From NCBI GenBank assembly GCA_944321925.1, contig CALUND010000001.1:62001-126000 (forward strand): a stretch of 64,000 nt of DNA. Direction: 5' to 3'. Made by a program: the position numbers and the translations under genes. This DNA comes from an uncultured Rikenellaceae bacterium (GTDB lineage: Bacteria > Bacteroidota > Bacteroidia > Bacteroidales > Rikenellaceae). Below are positions 32,876-41,053 of the stretch, one piece after another (within the stretch, counting starts at the first letter, position 1; every line of letters starts with the position of its first letter). The notes under the pieces were generated by a model that ran no database searches, had not been told where the DNA came from, and worked only from the letters and a program-made list of their open reading frames with translations.

Positions 32876-32900
32876 GCGCAGCCTTGGGTTGAGGTTGCGC
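32876..32900. other. Hairpin between His-rich gene and efflux operon
   Basis: GCGCAGCC (32876-32883) pairs with GGTTGCGC (32893-32900), one G-U. There is no T run on the minus strand, so attenuation or mRNA stability rather than termination is possible. Confidence 0.35.
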
Positions 32901-32927
32901 GAGGCGAAGAGAGATCTTCACCGGAAA

Positions 32928-33374
32928 TTATGCGAGCAGATTGGGCGCCCGGAACGGATGGGCGATTACCAGATAATCGACACAGATGGAGACGGCTCGC
33001 AGCACATGGCGGCATCTTCGGACGCTATGTGTACAGAGAGCGGGATTTTCTGCCTCATCGGACAGAGAGAGTAATTGGGTGGGTTGAGCTGCGGGAAGAT
33101 CCAATACCACGCTGATTGCGCGGTGGGAATGGGTGCCTCCGAGCTCGGCCGGGTCGACTTTCATCGAACACGTGGTTTCGGGAGCGTCGTCTCCATGACC
33201 TGCACATCCGTTTTCGTCGGAGCAGGCTCCGTCGGGCATAACGCAATGGATCGGATTGAAACAGGGTGTTTCATCATTTCCGTGGTGGTGATGGGGCATC
33301 AATGCGAGCATCTGTACGAAAAGGCACAGAAGCACCACCATAGAGAGGTTCCGACTATTCCGAAATATATACAT
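32928..33374 (-). CDS. Cys/His-rich exported protein, likely metal-linked
   Basis: 148-aa protein: hydrophobic N terminus (MYIFRNSRNLSMVVLLCLFVQMLAL) then PHHHHGNDETPCFNPIHC, several CxxxxC/GCAGH-type Cys and His residues and DPAELGGTHSH. No family name can be given; the composition points to periplasmic metal binding, consistent with the downstream metal-efflux operon (gap 97 nt). The start is ATG 33374: an upstream TTG at 33383 lies within the predicted -7 box (33381-33388), so it cannot be used, and the leader is near zero. Confidence 0.65.
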   Translation of the reverse strand: MYIFRNSRNLSMVVLLCLFVQMLALMPHHHHGNDETPCFNPIHCVMPDGACSDENGCAGHGDDAPETTCSMKVDPAELGGTHSHRAISVVLDLPAAQPTQLLSLSDEAENPALCTHSVRRCRHVLRAVSICVDYLVIAHPFRAPNLLA

Positions 33375-33380
33375 GCCGCA

Positions 33381-33388
33381 CAAAATTA
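33381..33388 (-). promoter_or_regulatory. -7 box of the Cys/His-rich gene and possibly the efflux operon
   Basis: Minus strand reads TAATTTTG; ends 7 nt before ATG 33374, giving an almost leaderless transcript. No other promoter is obvious upstream of the adaptor gene. Confidence 0.5.
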
Positions 33389-33429
33389 TAAAATTTTGTC
33401 TTTGTTGAAAAACCTATAGCGAAATCTTT

Positions 33430-33437
33430 TATTTTTG
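33430..33437 (+). promoter_or_regulatory. -7 box of the TonB-barrel/DUF5689 operon
   Basis: TATTTTTG (TAnnTTTG) 25 nt before ATG 33462, which excludes the in-frame TTG at 33435. Confidence 0.55.
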
Positions 33438-33461
33438 TCTATAACACAAATAGGTTTATTT

Positions 33462-35939
33462 ATGAAGTATTCAGTATCCCTCGCTGGACTTTTATTTGCC
33501 TCAAATGTGCTGTTTGGTCAGACGATCGAAGAGAATTACTACCCCTATTATGATTCGGAGGTACCGGAAGAGGAAGAGGTTGTTGTGATGGGTGAAGGGT
33601 TGACCGATGAAATCACGGTGGGGACTGCTTTTATGGACGACCGTGAAAGAGGTCTTTACTACAGACTTACCCGTTTCCATTTTGGAGCAGTACGCTATGA
33701 CCGCAGGGGTTACGACCCTTCGTTTTCGGCCTACGCCCTGAATGGCTACCGACTCTATAATTATATTACCGGTCGACCCGACTATACCTTGCTTTCACTG
33801 CTTCAGACGGCATCGGTCCCTTCGTTTTCGACGAACGATCAGAATCGACCTTACCCGGTTGCAGTGCCTTCGGATGAATTGAGCTTTTACGTAATATCGG
33901 CTGAAAGTTTTCGCATGGGGAAACGGGTGGCTCTGCAGACGACGAATCGCCGTTATCGCATGGCTCTGAAGGCGTCTGTGATGGATTATTTGATGAAAAA
34001 AGGGTATTATGCCGTATCGGTTTACCGTCGGTGGGGCCGCGATCCCTATATCGACGGCGTCTTTAGCGACGAAACGGGCTATATGGCTGCGTTTACCTGT
34101 TGGTTCAAATCGAGTCTGAAATTGTCGTTGTTCACGGCGGGAGCTCCTGCGACTCGGGGTTTGCGCAGTGCGGCCACCCGGGAGGCCTTTGAACTGACCG
34201 GGAACAATCTCTACAATCCGGTTTGGGGTTGGCAGGAGGGGCGAATGCGCAATTCCCGTGTGCGCACCTCTTTTCAGCCGGTTGTGGCTCTTACCCTGAC
34301 GAACTGGTTTTCCGGTCTCAAATACCTCTCTTTCGAGGCGCTTTATCATTGGGGCCGCAACAGTCAGTCGGGACTCGGTTGGTACGAAGCGGGAAATGCG
34401 TTGCCGGACTACTACCGAAAGATGCCGAGCTACCTCGGGAACGAGGCTTCGGAGGTGGCGGAGGCTTGGCGCAGGGGCGATCCCCGCTATACACAGGTGA
34501 ACTGGCAGGAACTCTACTGGGCGAATCGGGCCGGAGAGCATGCCGCCTATCTGTTGGAAGATCGGGTGGAGCAGTTGTCCAATATCTATTTTCGGGCGCT
34601 TTGTGGAACGCAAGCGGGTCTCGATTGGTCCTGGACCTGCTGGGTAGGATTTCGTCGGGACCATTCCCGTTTTTTCAAGGAGGCGGACGATCTGTTGGGT
34701 GCGAGCCATGTGTTGAACGTCGATCAATATCTGATCGACGACCTTTATTTCGGGGAGCGGATCGACAACGATCTGCGGAACCCTTTGCGTCGGGTCGGTA
34801 CGGGAGATCGGTTCGGGTACGACTATGCGTTGCGTTGTACGATACTGGACGGTCAGGCGATCGTTCGCTATCATTTGGATAAATTCGACGCGGCGATCTC
34901 TGCCGGAGTGGCGCGGGTGGGATTTCTGCGTACCGGTTTCTACGAGAAGGCCCTTTTCCCGGGGAGTGGATCCTGGGGCGATTCCCGTCCGGTCAATCTG
35001 ACGCTCTATTCGGCGATGCTCACCTCTTCCCTGATTTTACCGTTGCGTAATCGACTTTCTTTGCGGTTGATGGCCCGCAGCGATGCTCCTGCCGCAGAAA
35101 ATCTTTTTGCGGCGGTGTCCTACAACAATGCGCTTGTGCGGGATCCGCAGGCGGAGCGGATCGCTGGTGCGGAGTTGGGGTACAGTTATGGCGGGATGCT
35201 GTTTTCGTTCGCTCTTACGGCTTACTATACGGCCTCTTCGGGCGGTTGCGACGTGCGTCACTATTACGACGACCTCTCTTCGACCTATTCCAATCTGGTG
35301 GTTCGTCGGATTGCCAAGCGGTGGTGGGGTGTGGAGGCTGCCGCATCGATTTCTATTCTTTCATCCATACCCTCGTTGGACCTGGACCTTACGGCGGCCT
35401 GGACTCCCCATCGTTATGCTTCCGATCCCACGGCCGATCTCTATGCCGATGCCGACCATTCGTTGACGGCCTCGGGAATCAGTTGCCGTCTGGAAGGTTT
35501 TCGGACAAGCTGCTCTCCCGAAGTGACCACGGCCGCCGAACTTACTTTTCGCCATAAGCGGTGGACACTTTCGCTTTCGTTCGACTATGCGGCGGAACGT
35601 TACGTCGAGGCCAGTCCGTCGATTCACAGCTCCCGGACCGAGATGCTCGGTTCGTCGCCCGAGATCCGGACCCTCTTCTCCTCGCAGGAGCGGCTGCCCG
35701 ATGCGGCGGTCGTCGGGTTTTCCGTCGGCAAGGGTTTCGTTGTGGGGAGCAGCTATCTGCAGCTGACATTCTCCGTCGACAACCTTTTGAACGACAAGAA
35801 TATCGTCTACAGCGCCTACGAGCCCATGCGATTGCTGCGGAGCGGCTCGGGCATACTCACCTCTTTCCGACCGTTCGATACGCGGTATATGTACTCCTAT
35901 CCACTCACCTTTTTCGCATCGCTCAGTTTCCGGTTTTGA
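33462..35939 (+). CDS. TonB-dependent receptor-like outer-membrane protein without carboxypeptidase-like domain
   Basis: 825-aa outer-membrane protein: signal peptide MKYSVSLAGLLFASNVLFGQ, an acidic stretch (EVPEEEEVVVMGEG), a plug-like region (about 60-130; GYDPSFSAYALNGYRL resembles the plug segment RGYD..xNG) and a long beta-barrel with amphipathic strands ending in FFASLSFRF. The usual N-terminal carboxypeptidase-regulatory domain and a clear TonB box are not seen, so substrate and energy coupling are uncertain. It begins a three-gene operon with two DUF5689 proteins (2-nt gap, then 17-nt overlap), suggesting a dedicated surface uptake or binding system of unknown substrate. Confidence 0.75.
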   Translation: MKYSVSLAGLLFASNVLFGQTIEENYYPYYDSEVPEEEEVVVMGEGLTDEITVGTAFMDDRERGLYYRLTRFHFGAVRYDRRGYDPSFSAYALNGYRLYNYITGRPDYTLLSLLQTASVPSFSTNDQNRPYPVAVPSDELSFYVISAESFRMGKRVALQTTNRRYRMALKASVMDYLMKKGYYAVSVYRRWGRDPYIDGVFSDETGYMAAFTCWFKSSLKLSLFTAGAPATRGLRSAATREAFELTGNNLYNPVWGWQEGRMRNSRVRTSFQPVVALTLTNWFSGLKYLSFEALYHWGRNSQSGLGWYEAGNALPDYYRKMPSYLGNEASEVAEAWRRGDPRYTQVNWQELYWANRAGEHAAYLLEDRVEQLSNIYFRALCGTQAGLDWSWTCWVGFRRDHSRFFKEADDLLGASHVLNVDQYLIDDLYFGERIDNDLRNPLRRVGTGDRFGYDYALRCTILDGQAIVRYHLDKFDAAISAGVARVGFLRTGFYEKALFPGSGSWGDSRPVNLTLYSAMLTSSLILPLRNRLSLRLMARSDAPAAENLFAAVSYNNALVRDPQAERIAGAELGYSYGGMLFSFALTAYYTASSGGCDVRHYYDDLSSTYSNLVVRRIAKRWWGVEAAASISILSSIPSLDLDLTAAWTPHRYASDPTADLYADADHSLTASGISCRLEGFRTSCSPEVTTAAELTFRHKRWTLSLSFDYAAERYVEASPSIHSSRTEMLGSSPEIRTLFSSQERLPDAAVVGFSVGKGFVVGSSYLQLTFSVDNLLNDKNIVYSAYEPMRLLRSGSGILTSFRPFDTRYMYSYPLTFFASLSFRF

Positions 35940-35941
35940 TT

Positions 35942-36745
35942 ATGTCCCGATACTTTATCATTTCTTTTTGGTTCTGTGTGACGTTTGTCGCATGCGACTA
36001 CAATTCGTTCGACCCGATTCGGGATTTCGACGAAGATACGTTGGTCGTCAATACTTCGATCCGGGCATTGCGGGAGTATTATGACCAGGGGGACGAGGAG
36101 GGGTCGGTCGTGGCCGATCCGATCGTGATCGGAGGCCGGGTGACGACTTCCGATGTCGCCGGAAACTTTTTCCGGACCTTTTTCATCGAGGATGCTACGG
36201 GCGCACTCGAGGTGATGGCCGGTGTGACGGAGCTGCAGGCGATCTATCCGCTCGGACAGCTTGTCGCCATTCGGATGGAGGGACTGGCGGTGTCGGTGCA
36301 GCATGAGGTGTTGCGGATCGGGTTACCGCCGGCCCCCGGGGACTACTATTTTGTCAACTATTTCGCCCATCGGGTTGTGCTCGACCGCTACATTGTCCGG
36401 AGTCGCCATCTTGCTCCGGTCGATCCGCTGCCGGTCGTTTTGGGAGAACTCGATGCTTCGTTGTGCGGCCGGCTCGTGCGCATCGATGGGTTGTTTCGTA
36501 GCGATACGATCCCGGGTCTGACCTGGGCTGTCGGCGGGGAGTCTCCGCGCACGGGCTATCGGATGTTCCGGGATGCCGCGGGCGACTCTTTGTGTGTCGT
36601 GACGAGCGGTTATTCGCGTTTGGCAGCCACTCCGCTTCCCGAAGATACCGTCTCCCTCACTGGAATTTTGTCGTATGGGCCGGGCGAAAGTTCCCGCAAA
36701 TGTTTCCAACTTAAATTGCGTGATCAATATGACATTGAACCGTAG
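35942..36745 (+). CDS. DUF5689-containing lipoprotein
   Basis: 267-aa lipoprotein (MSRYFIISFWFCVTFVAC, lipobox VAC). The mature part carries DUF5689, recognised by VVADPIVIGGRVTTSDVAGN and FFRTFFIEDATGALEVMAG, a beta-rich OB-like fold that is common in Bacteroidota surface proteins beside TonB receptors. Function unknown; possibly ligand binding at the cell surface. Starts 2 nt after the barrel gene's stop. Neighbour paralogue follows with overlapping start. Confidence 0.82.
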   Translation: MSRYFIISFWFCVTFVACDYNSFDPIRDFDEDTLVVNTSIRALREYYDQGDEEGSVVADPIVIGGRVTTSDVAGNFFRTFFIEDATGALEVMAGVTELQAIYPLGQLVAIRMEGLAVSVQHEVLRIGLPPAPGDYYFVNYFAHRVVLDRYIVRSRHLAPVDPLPVVLGELDASLCGRLVRIDGLFRSDTIPGLTWAVGGESPRTGYRMFRDAAGDSLCVVTSGYSRLAATPLPEDTVSLTGILSYGPGESSRKCFQLKLRDQYDIEP

Positions 36746-37499
36746 TTTGCTCGTTTTGTTGCTTGGGTTACTCTCTTGTACCTCCTCGCCGTCGCTCGAA
36801 GATTCTGCTTCGAAGCCTTCGTCGGGGCCCGTCAGCATTGCATACCTCAAAACGCTCTATACCGGTACGCCGCGTCGCATCACGGAGGATTTTCAGCTTT
36901 CGGGTTATGTGGTCGACAATTTTCGCTACAATTCGATTGCCGGTTGCATAGCGATCGCCGATGGGACCGCCGGGATCGAGGTGAAACTGGGCTTCGACGA
37001 TGCGTTCCGCTACTTCCCCAACGGGACGCCGCTTACTGTCCGTTGTGCCGGACTCTGGCTCGGGGCCTACGGTGGGGTGGTCCAATTGGGCGGAGCGCCG
37101 GAGGGGAGCTACGAGACCTCCTATCTTTCGACGGAGGAGATTGCGCTCCATTTTTCGTCCGACACGTTGAGTCCTCCGATTCGGGGTTCCCGCACGGTGA
37201 CGATTCCGGAGCTGGCACCGGAATGGATCTCTACGTTGATCCGACTCGAGGAGGTCCAGTTCGTGGAGGATGAGATCGGCCTGACATGGAGCGAGGAGGC
37301 GTACGATACCAATCGCCATCTGGTCGATCGGAACGGCGATACGCTGATCGTCCGCACCAGCCGCAAGGCGCAATTCGCGCAGCTGCTTCTTCCGTCGGGG
37401 AGCGGTACGGTGGAGGGTGTTCTCAGCTACTTTACACCCGATTATCAATTGATCGTTACGGATTTGCGTTTGCTGGATATGTCGTCGCCGCGCTTTTAG
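36729..37499 (+). CDS. Second DUF5689-like lipoprotein
   Basis: 256-aa lipoprotein (MTLNRSLLVLLLGLLSC, lipobox LSC) related to the preceding protein: LSGYVVDNFRYNSIAGCIAIADGTAGIEVKLG matches the first DUF5689 pattern (GRV..FFRTFFIEDATGALEV), and the final VEGVLSYFTPDYQLIVTDL matches LTGILSYGPGESSRKCFQLKL. Start 36729 overlaps the previous gene's end by 17 nt. It converges with tatD, the stops sharing bases at 37496-37499. Confidence 0.8.
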   Translation: MTLNRSLLVLLLGLLSCTSSPSLEDSASKPSSGPVSIAYLKTLYTGTPRRITEDFQLSGYVVDNFRYNSIAGCIAIADGTAGIEVKLGFDDAFRYFPNGTPLTVRCAGLWLGAYGGVVQLGGAPEGSYETSYLSTEEIALHFSSDTLSPPIRGSRTVTIPELAPEWISTLIRLEEVQFVEDEIGLTWSEEAYDTNRHLVDRNGDTLIVRTSRKAQFAQLLLPSGSGTVEGVLSYFTPDYQLIVTDLRLLDMSSPRF

Positions 37500-38278
37500 C
37501 AACCGAACATTCTTCGGGCGTTTTCCGTCGTGCATCGTTCCACCTCTTCGGGGGTGCGGGCCATCAATGCGGCGACCCGGTCGCGAATGAATGTGAGGTA
37601 GCTGCTTTCGTTTCGCTTTCCCCGATAAGGTACGGGAGTCAGGTAGGGAGAGTCGGTCTCCAGCACCAGATCGTCCAGCGACATGCGGGGAAGCGTCTCC
37701 GCGAGAATGCTTTTTTTGAAGGTGACGGTTCCGCCTATGCCGAACAGAAAGTCGCCGCACTCTTTCACCCGGAGATAGGTCTCTTCGCTTTCGGCGAATG
37801 CATGCATGACGCCCCGGATCGATGTGCCGCGGTATTTTTCCAGCAGCGCAACCATTTCGGGCCAGGCGTCGCGGGTGTGGATTGCCAGGGGCAGATCGTA
37901 TTCGAGAGACCACTCGATCTGTTTTTCGAGGGCTTCGGTCTGTTCGCGCAGGTGATTTTTGTCCCAGTAGAGATCGAGACCCACTTCGCCTACGGCACAG
38001 AAAGCTCCTGCCGGCGGATCGCTCAAATAGCGTTTCACTAACTCCAGTTCGTCGCGCCAGTTGGGCAGGTCGTTGACGGAGGTGGGGTGGAGCCCCATCA
38101 TCGGCAGACAGTAACCGGGCCATGTGCGGCAGAGTGCGAAGAGTGCTTCGTGGCTCGAGGAGTCGATCGCGGGGGATAAGATCCGTCCGATTCCGGCCTC
38201 CTTGGCCCGACGGATCGTCTCCGGGCGGTCCGTTTCGAACGCCTCGTCGAACAGGTGGCTATGGGTGTCGATCAGCAT
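37496..38278 (-). CDS. TatD-family metal-dependent hydrolase
   Basis: 260-aa TIM-barrel metallohydrolase of the TatD DNase family. Metal-site residues His6 and His8 are in IDTHSHLF, Glu in AVGEVGLDLYWD, and His in LAIHTRDAWP; LVLETDSPYL supplies the conserved Asp. TatD proteins act as Mg-dependent DNA 3'-exonucleases or editing enzymes. Its ATG overlaps the end of dprA by 7 nt, so it is translationally linked with dprA. Confidence 0.93.
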   Translation of the reverse strand: MLIDTHSHLFDEAFETDRPETIRRAKEAGIGRILSPAIDSSSHEALFALCRTWPGYCLPMMGLHPTSVNDLPNWRDELELVKRYLSDPPAGAFCAVGEVGLDLYWDKNHLREQTEALEKQIEWSLEYDLPLAIHTRDAWPEMVALLEKYRGTSIRGVMHAFAESEETYLRVKECGDFLFGIGGTVTFKKSILAETLPRMSLDDLVLETDSPYLTPVPYRGKRNESSYLTFIRDRVAALMARTPEEVERCTTENARRMFGC

Positions 38279-39375
38279 GTTTTGATCAGGCGGTTTCCCG
38301 GCTGGAAGCCGATGGCTCCTTCCGTTTCGAGTTCGAAAAGCAGTTCGCCGAGCGTGCCGGGATCGAGGGCTGTCTTTTCGGCGATTCGGTCGATCGAGAT
38401 CGCTTCGCCCTCGGGGAAACAGGCGAGTACCCGTTGGGCATCTTCACTCAGTGCCGCAGCTGCGCGTGGCGGTTTCGGACCGATATGCGGATCGGTATCC
38501 CACATCAGTTCGCGGATGATATCTTCGGCCGATTCGATCAGTACGGCCCGCTGGTCGCGGATCAGTCGGTTCGTTCCCCGCGCGTTCGGACGCGTTATGT
38601 CGCCCGGCACAGCCATGAGCGAACGGTGGTAGCTTTCGGCCATGGCAGCCGTTTGCAGCGATCCGCCCTCCGCTTCCGATTGCACGATGACGGTTCCTGC
38701 ACTCAGGCCGGCGATGATTCGGTTACGGGCGAGGAAGAGAGCGCCGTTCTGTTTGGTTGCCGAGTGGAGTTCGGAGACGATGGCGCCGCCGCGTTCCACG
38801 ATTTCGCGAGCGAAGGCGGTGTGTTGGGCCGGAGTGATTTCGGGCAGCGGGCAGGCCACTACGGCGATTGTCGGTACTCCGTATCGGAGGGCGGCAGCGT
38901 GACACTCCTTGTCGATACCAAAGGCAAGTCCGCTGACGATACAGAGGTCGGGGATTCGTTCAGCGAGACCCTCCACGAGTCGGTTGCAGACCGTCGAAGC
39001 GTAGGTGGGCGTGAATTTGCGGGTTCCCACCATGGAGAGCAGTCTCCGTTGCAGGACGGAAGGATCGCCTTTCAGGTAGAGGACATGGGGATAGTCGGGA
39101 CATTCGCGCAGCAGTGTCGGATAGGCATCGTCGGTCGAGGCGATCGCCTCGATTCCATGGCGCTCCATGTGGCGGAGTTCCTTTTCGGCCTGAGCGTGTG
39201 CGGATCGTCGGACGAGCGCTTCCGCCAGGTCATGACGCAATCCGGTCTCTCTTTCGAGTGCCTGGAGCGAAGTCGCATAGATTGTCCTGGCGTCGCCGAA
39301 AATCTGAAGCAGATGGGCTGCCGTGCGGGGGCCGATGCCGGGCTGGAGGGTCAGCGCGATATCTTCGAGGGTCAT
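38272..39375 (-). CDS. dprA: DNA-processing protein DprA
   Basis: 367-aa Rossmann-fold protein that binds incoming single-stranded DNA and loads RecA during natural transformation. The N-terminal SAM-like region (QPGIGPRTAAHLLQIFGD), the DprA core with MVGTRKFTP and IVSGLAFGIDKECH, ALFLARNRIIAGLS, and a C-terminal winged-helix (about 300-365) are all present. Only 1 nt separates it from birA upstream, so it lies in the birA-dprA-tatD group. It does not prove that the strain is competent, since DprA is widespread. Confidence 0.95.
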   Translation of the reverse strand: MTLEDIALTLQPGIGPRTAAHLLQIFGDARTIYATSLQALERETGLRHDLAEALVRRSAHAQAEKELRHMERHGIEAIASTDDAYPTLLRECPDYPHVLYLKGDPSVLQRRLLSMVGTRKFTPTYASTVCNRLVEGLAERIPDLCIVSGLAFGIDKECHAAALRYGVPTIAVVACPLPEITPAQHTAFAREIVERGGAIVSELHSATKQNGALFLARNRIIAGLSAGTVIVQSEAEGGSLQTAAMAESYHRSLMAVPGDITRPNARGTNRLIRDQRAVLIESAEDIIRELMWDTDPHIGPKPPRAAAALSEDAQRVLACFPEGEAISIDRIAEKTALDPGTLGELLFELETEGAIGFQPGNRLIKTC

Positions 39376-39376
39376 C

Positions 39377-40102
39377 TTAGGAGGGAATTAACAGGGTGAT
39401 TTCGCGGAACAGATAACTCCGTTTTTCTCCGGAGGGATTTTCGACGATCAGGGCGCCGTTCGGTTCCACATCCCGGATGACTCCTTCGCATAGGGTTCCG
39501 TCGGGCAGTTGGAATCGGGAACGTTCGTTCAACCGGTAGATCAGCTGTCGGTAATCGGATGCGAGTTTTTCGCGTCGTCCCGCTTCGAGATCGGCGTAGC
39601 GGGCCATGAACAGATCGTAGAAATGCGTGAGCAGTTCCCGTCTGTCGAGCTCCTTTCCGATTTCGAGGGCCATCGAAGTGGGGTTTGGCAGCGAGGGATC
39701 GAATGTCTTTTGGTTGACGTTGATGCCGATGCCGACCCGGCTGCGGACTACGCATCCTTCGCCGAGGCTGTTCTCGATGAGTACACCCACCAGTTTACGG
39801 TCATCCACATAGATGTCGTTGGTCCATTTGATGCGGGCATCGAGTCCGTAGAGCTTCATCAGGTCGGTAAGGGCCACCGCTACGGTTTGCAGGAGCAGGA
39901 ACTGTTCGCTTGCGGCGAGAAATGTGGGACAGAGCACAATGCTCAGGATGAGGTTCTCTCCCCTGGCGCTTTTCCACGCATGCCCCCGTTGCCCGCGACC
40001 GGCTGTCTGGTATTCGGTCACGATCACGTCGCCGTGTCCGTATCGGCTGTCGAGAGCCTCGTCGTTGGTCGAGGTGGTCTGCTCCAGAAAGGTGAACGTC
40101 AT
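39377..40102 (-). CDS. birA: Biotin--[acetyl-CoA-carboxylase] ligase (no DNA-binding domain)
   Basis: 241-aa biotin protein ligase that attaches biotin to carrier proteins through biotinyl-AMP. The catalytic motif GRGQRGHAW (with VTEYQTAGRG) and the KWTNDIYV and RVGIGINVN blocks are present. It lacks the N-terminal helix-turn-helix of E. coli BirA, so no repressor role is expected. A short gap from dapD (4 nt) suggests dapD-birA-dprA-tatD co-transcription. Confidence 0.93.
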   Translation of the reverse strand: MTFTFLEQTTSTNDEALDSRYGHGDVIVTEYQTAGRGQRGHAWKSARGENLILSIVLCPTFLAASEQFLLLQTVAVALTDLMKLYGLDARIKWTNDIYVDDRKLVGVLIENSLGEGCVVRSRVGIGINVNQKTFDPSLPNPTSMALEIGKELDRRELLTHFYDLFMARYADLEAGRREKLASDYRQLIYRLNERSRFQLPDGTLCEGVIRDVEPNGALIVENPSGEKRSYLFREITLLIPS

Positions 40103-40106
40103 GGTG

Positions 40107-40931
40107 CTATACCGCTACGTTGAAGTCGCGCAGGGCGTCGTTGAGCGAGGTCTTCAGGTCGGTCGAAGCCTTCCGTTTGCCAATGATCAGGCCGCACGGT
40201 ACACCGTATTCGCCGGCGGGGAATTTTTTGGGATAGGTTCCCGGGATGACGACCGAATTGGCGGGCACGTATCCTTTGTATTCGATCGGTTCCTCGCCGG
40301 AGACATCGAATATTTTGGTCGATCCGGTGATCACTACGTTGGCCCCCAGAACCGCTTTTTCGCAGATGTGGGCACCCTCCACGATGATGCAGCGCGACCC
40401 GATGAAACAGTTGTCCTCGATGATGACGGGGGCGGCCTGTACCGGTTCGAGTACGCCGCCAATGCCGACGCCGCCACTCAGATGGACGTGTTTGCCCACC
40501 TGTGCGCAGGAACCGACCGTAACCCAGGTGTCGACCATGGTTCCCTCGTCGACATAGGCGCCGATGTTCACGTAGGAGGGCATCATCACGGCGCCCTTCG
40601 AGACGTAGGAGCCGTAACGGGCCACGGCAGGCGGCACGACACGCACACCTCGTGCGGCGAGGTCGTGTTTCAGATCGATTTTGTCGTAAAATTCGAGCTC
40701 ACCGGCCCGCATCGTCCGCATCTCCTGGATGGGGAAATACATGAGTACGGCTTTTTTCACCCACTCGTTCAGTTGCCAGCGGCTCTCACCCAGCGGTTCG
40801 GCCACACGCAATTCGCCCCGATCGAGCAACTCTACTACCTGGCGGATGGCACTGCGGCTCTCTTCGGCAGCGAGCAGAGCGCGGTCGTCCCAGCACTTTT
40901 CTACGATATTTTTCAGTTCTTCGCGGTTCAT
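40107..40931 (-). CDS. dapD: 2,3,4,5-tetrahydropyridine-2,6-dicarboxylate N-succinyltransferase
   Basis: 274-aa left-handed beta-helix enzyme of the succinyl branch of lysine and diaminopimelate synthesis, succinylating tetrahydrodipicolinate with succinyl-CoA. Hexapeptide motifs (YVDEGTMVDTWVTVGSCAQ, VGIGGVLEP) and the conserved CFIGSRCIIVEGA segment are present. The open frame upstream to 40994 would lie before the predicted transcript start (-7 box 40964-40971), so ATG 40931 is chosen. Complements the aspartokinase gene nearby on the other strand, which feeds the same pathway. Confidence 0.95.
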   Translation of the reverse strand: MNREELKNIVEKCWDDRALLAAEESRSAIRQVVELLDRGELRVAEPLGESRWQLNEWVKKAVLMYFPIQEMRTMRAGELEFYDKIDLKHDLAARGVRVVPPAVARYGSYVSKGAVMMPSYVNIGAYVDEGTMVDTWVTVGSCAQVGKHVHLSGGVGIGGVLEPVQAAPVIIEDNCFIGSRCIIVEGAHICEKAVLGANVVITGSTKIFDVSGEEPIEYKGYVPANSVVIPGTYPKKFPAGEYGVPCGLIIGKRKASTDLKTSLNDALRDFNVAV

Positions 40932-40963
40932 CTTTTCTCTCAATTTCTCTTTCGATTGTTTCG

Positions 40964-40971
40964 CAAAATTA
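40964..40971 (-). promoter_or_regulatory. -7 box of the dapD operon
   Basis: Minus strand reads TAATTTTG; leader about 28 nt to ATG 40931. Confidence 0.6.
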
Positions 40972-41011
40972 GAATTTTCGATCGAAAAGAGCAAAAAACG
41001 AAATAGTTTCG

Positions 41012-41019
41012 TATTTTTG
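41012..41019 (+). promoter_or_regulatory. -7 box of the S9 peptidase-aspartokinase transcript
   Basis: TATTTTTG, 35 nt before the ATG at 41054 and divergent from the dapD box. Confidence 0.55.
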
Positions 41020-41053
41020 TCTCTCTAAACCGGGTCTATACACTAAACCGCCC

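Noticed and set aside
33435..33461. Earlier TTG start for the TonB-barrel gene
   Set aside because: The TTG lies inside the -7 promoter box, and the signal peptide begins at ATG 33462.
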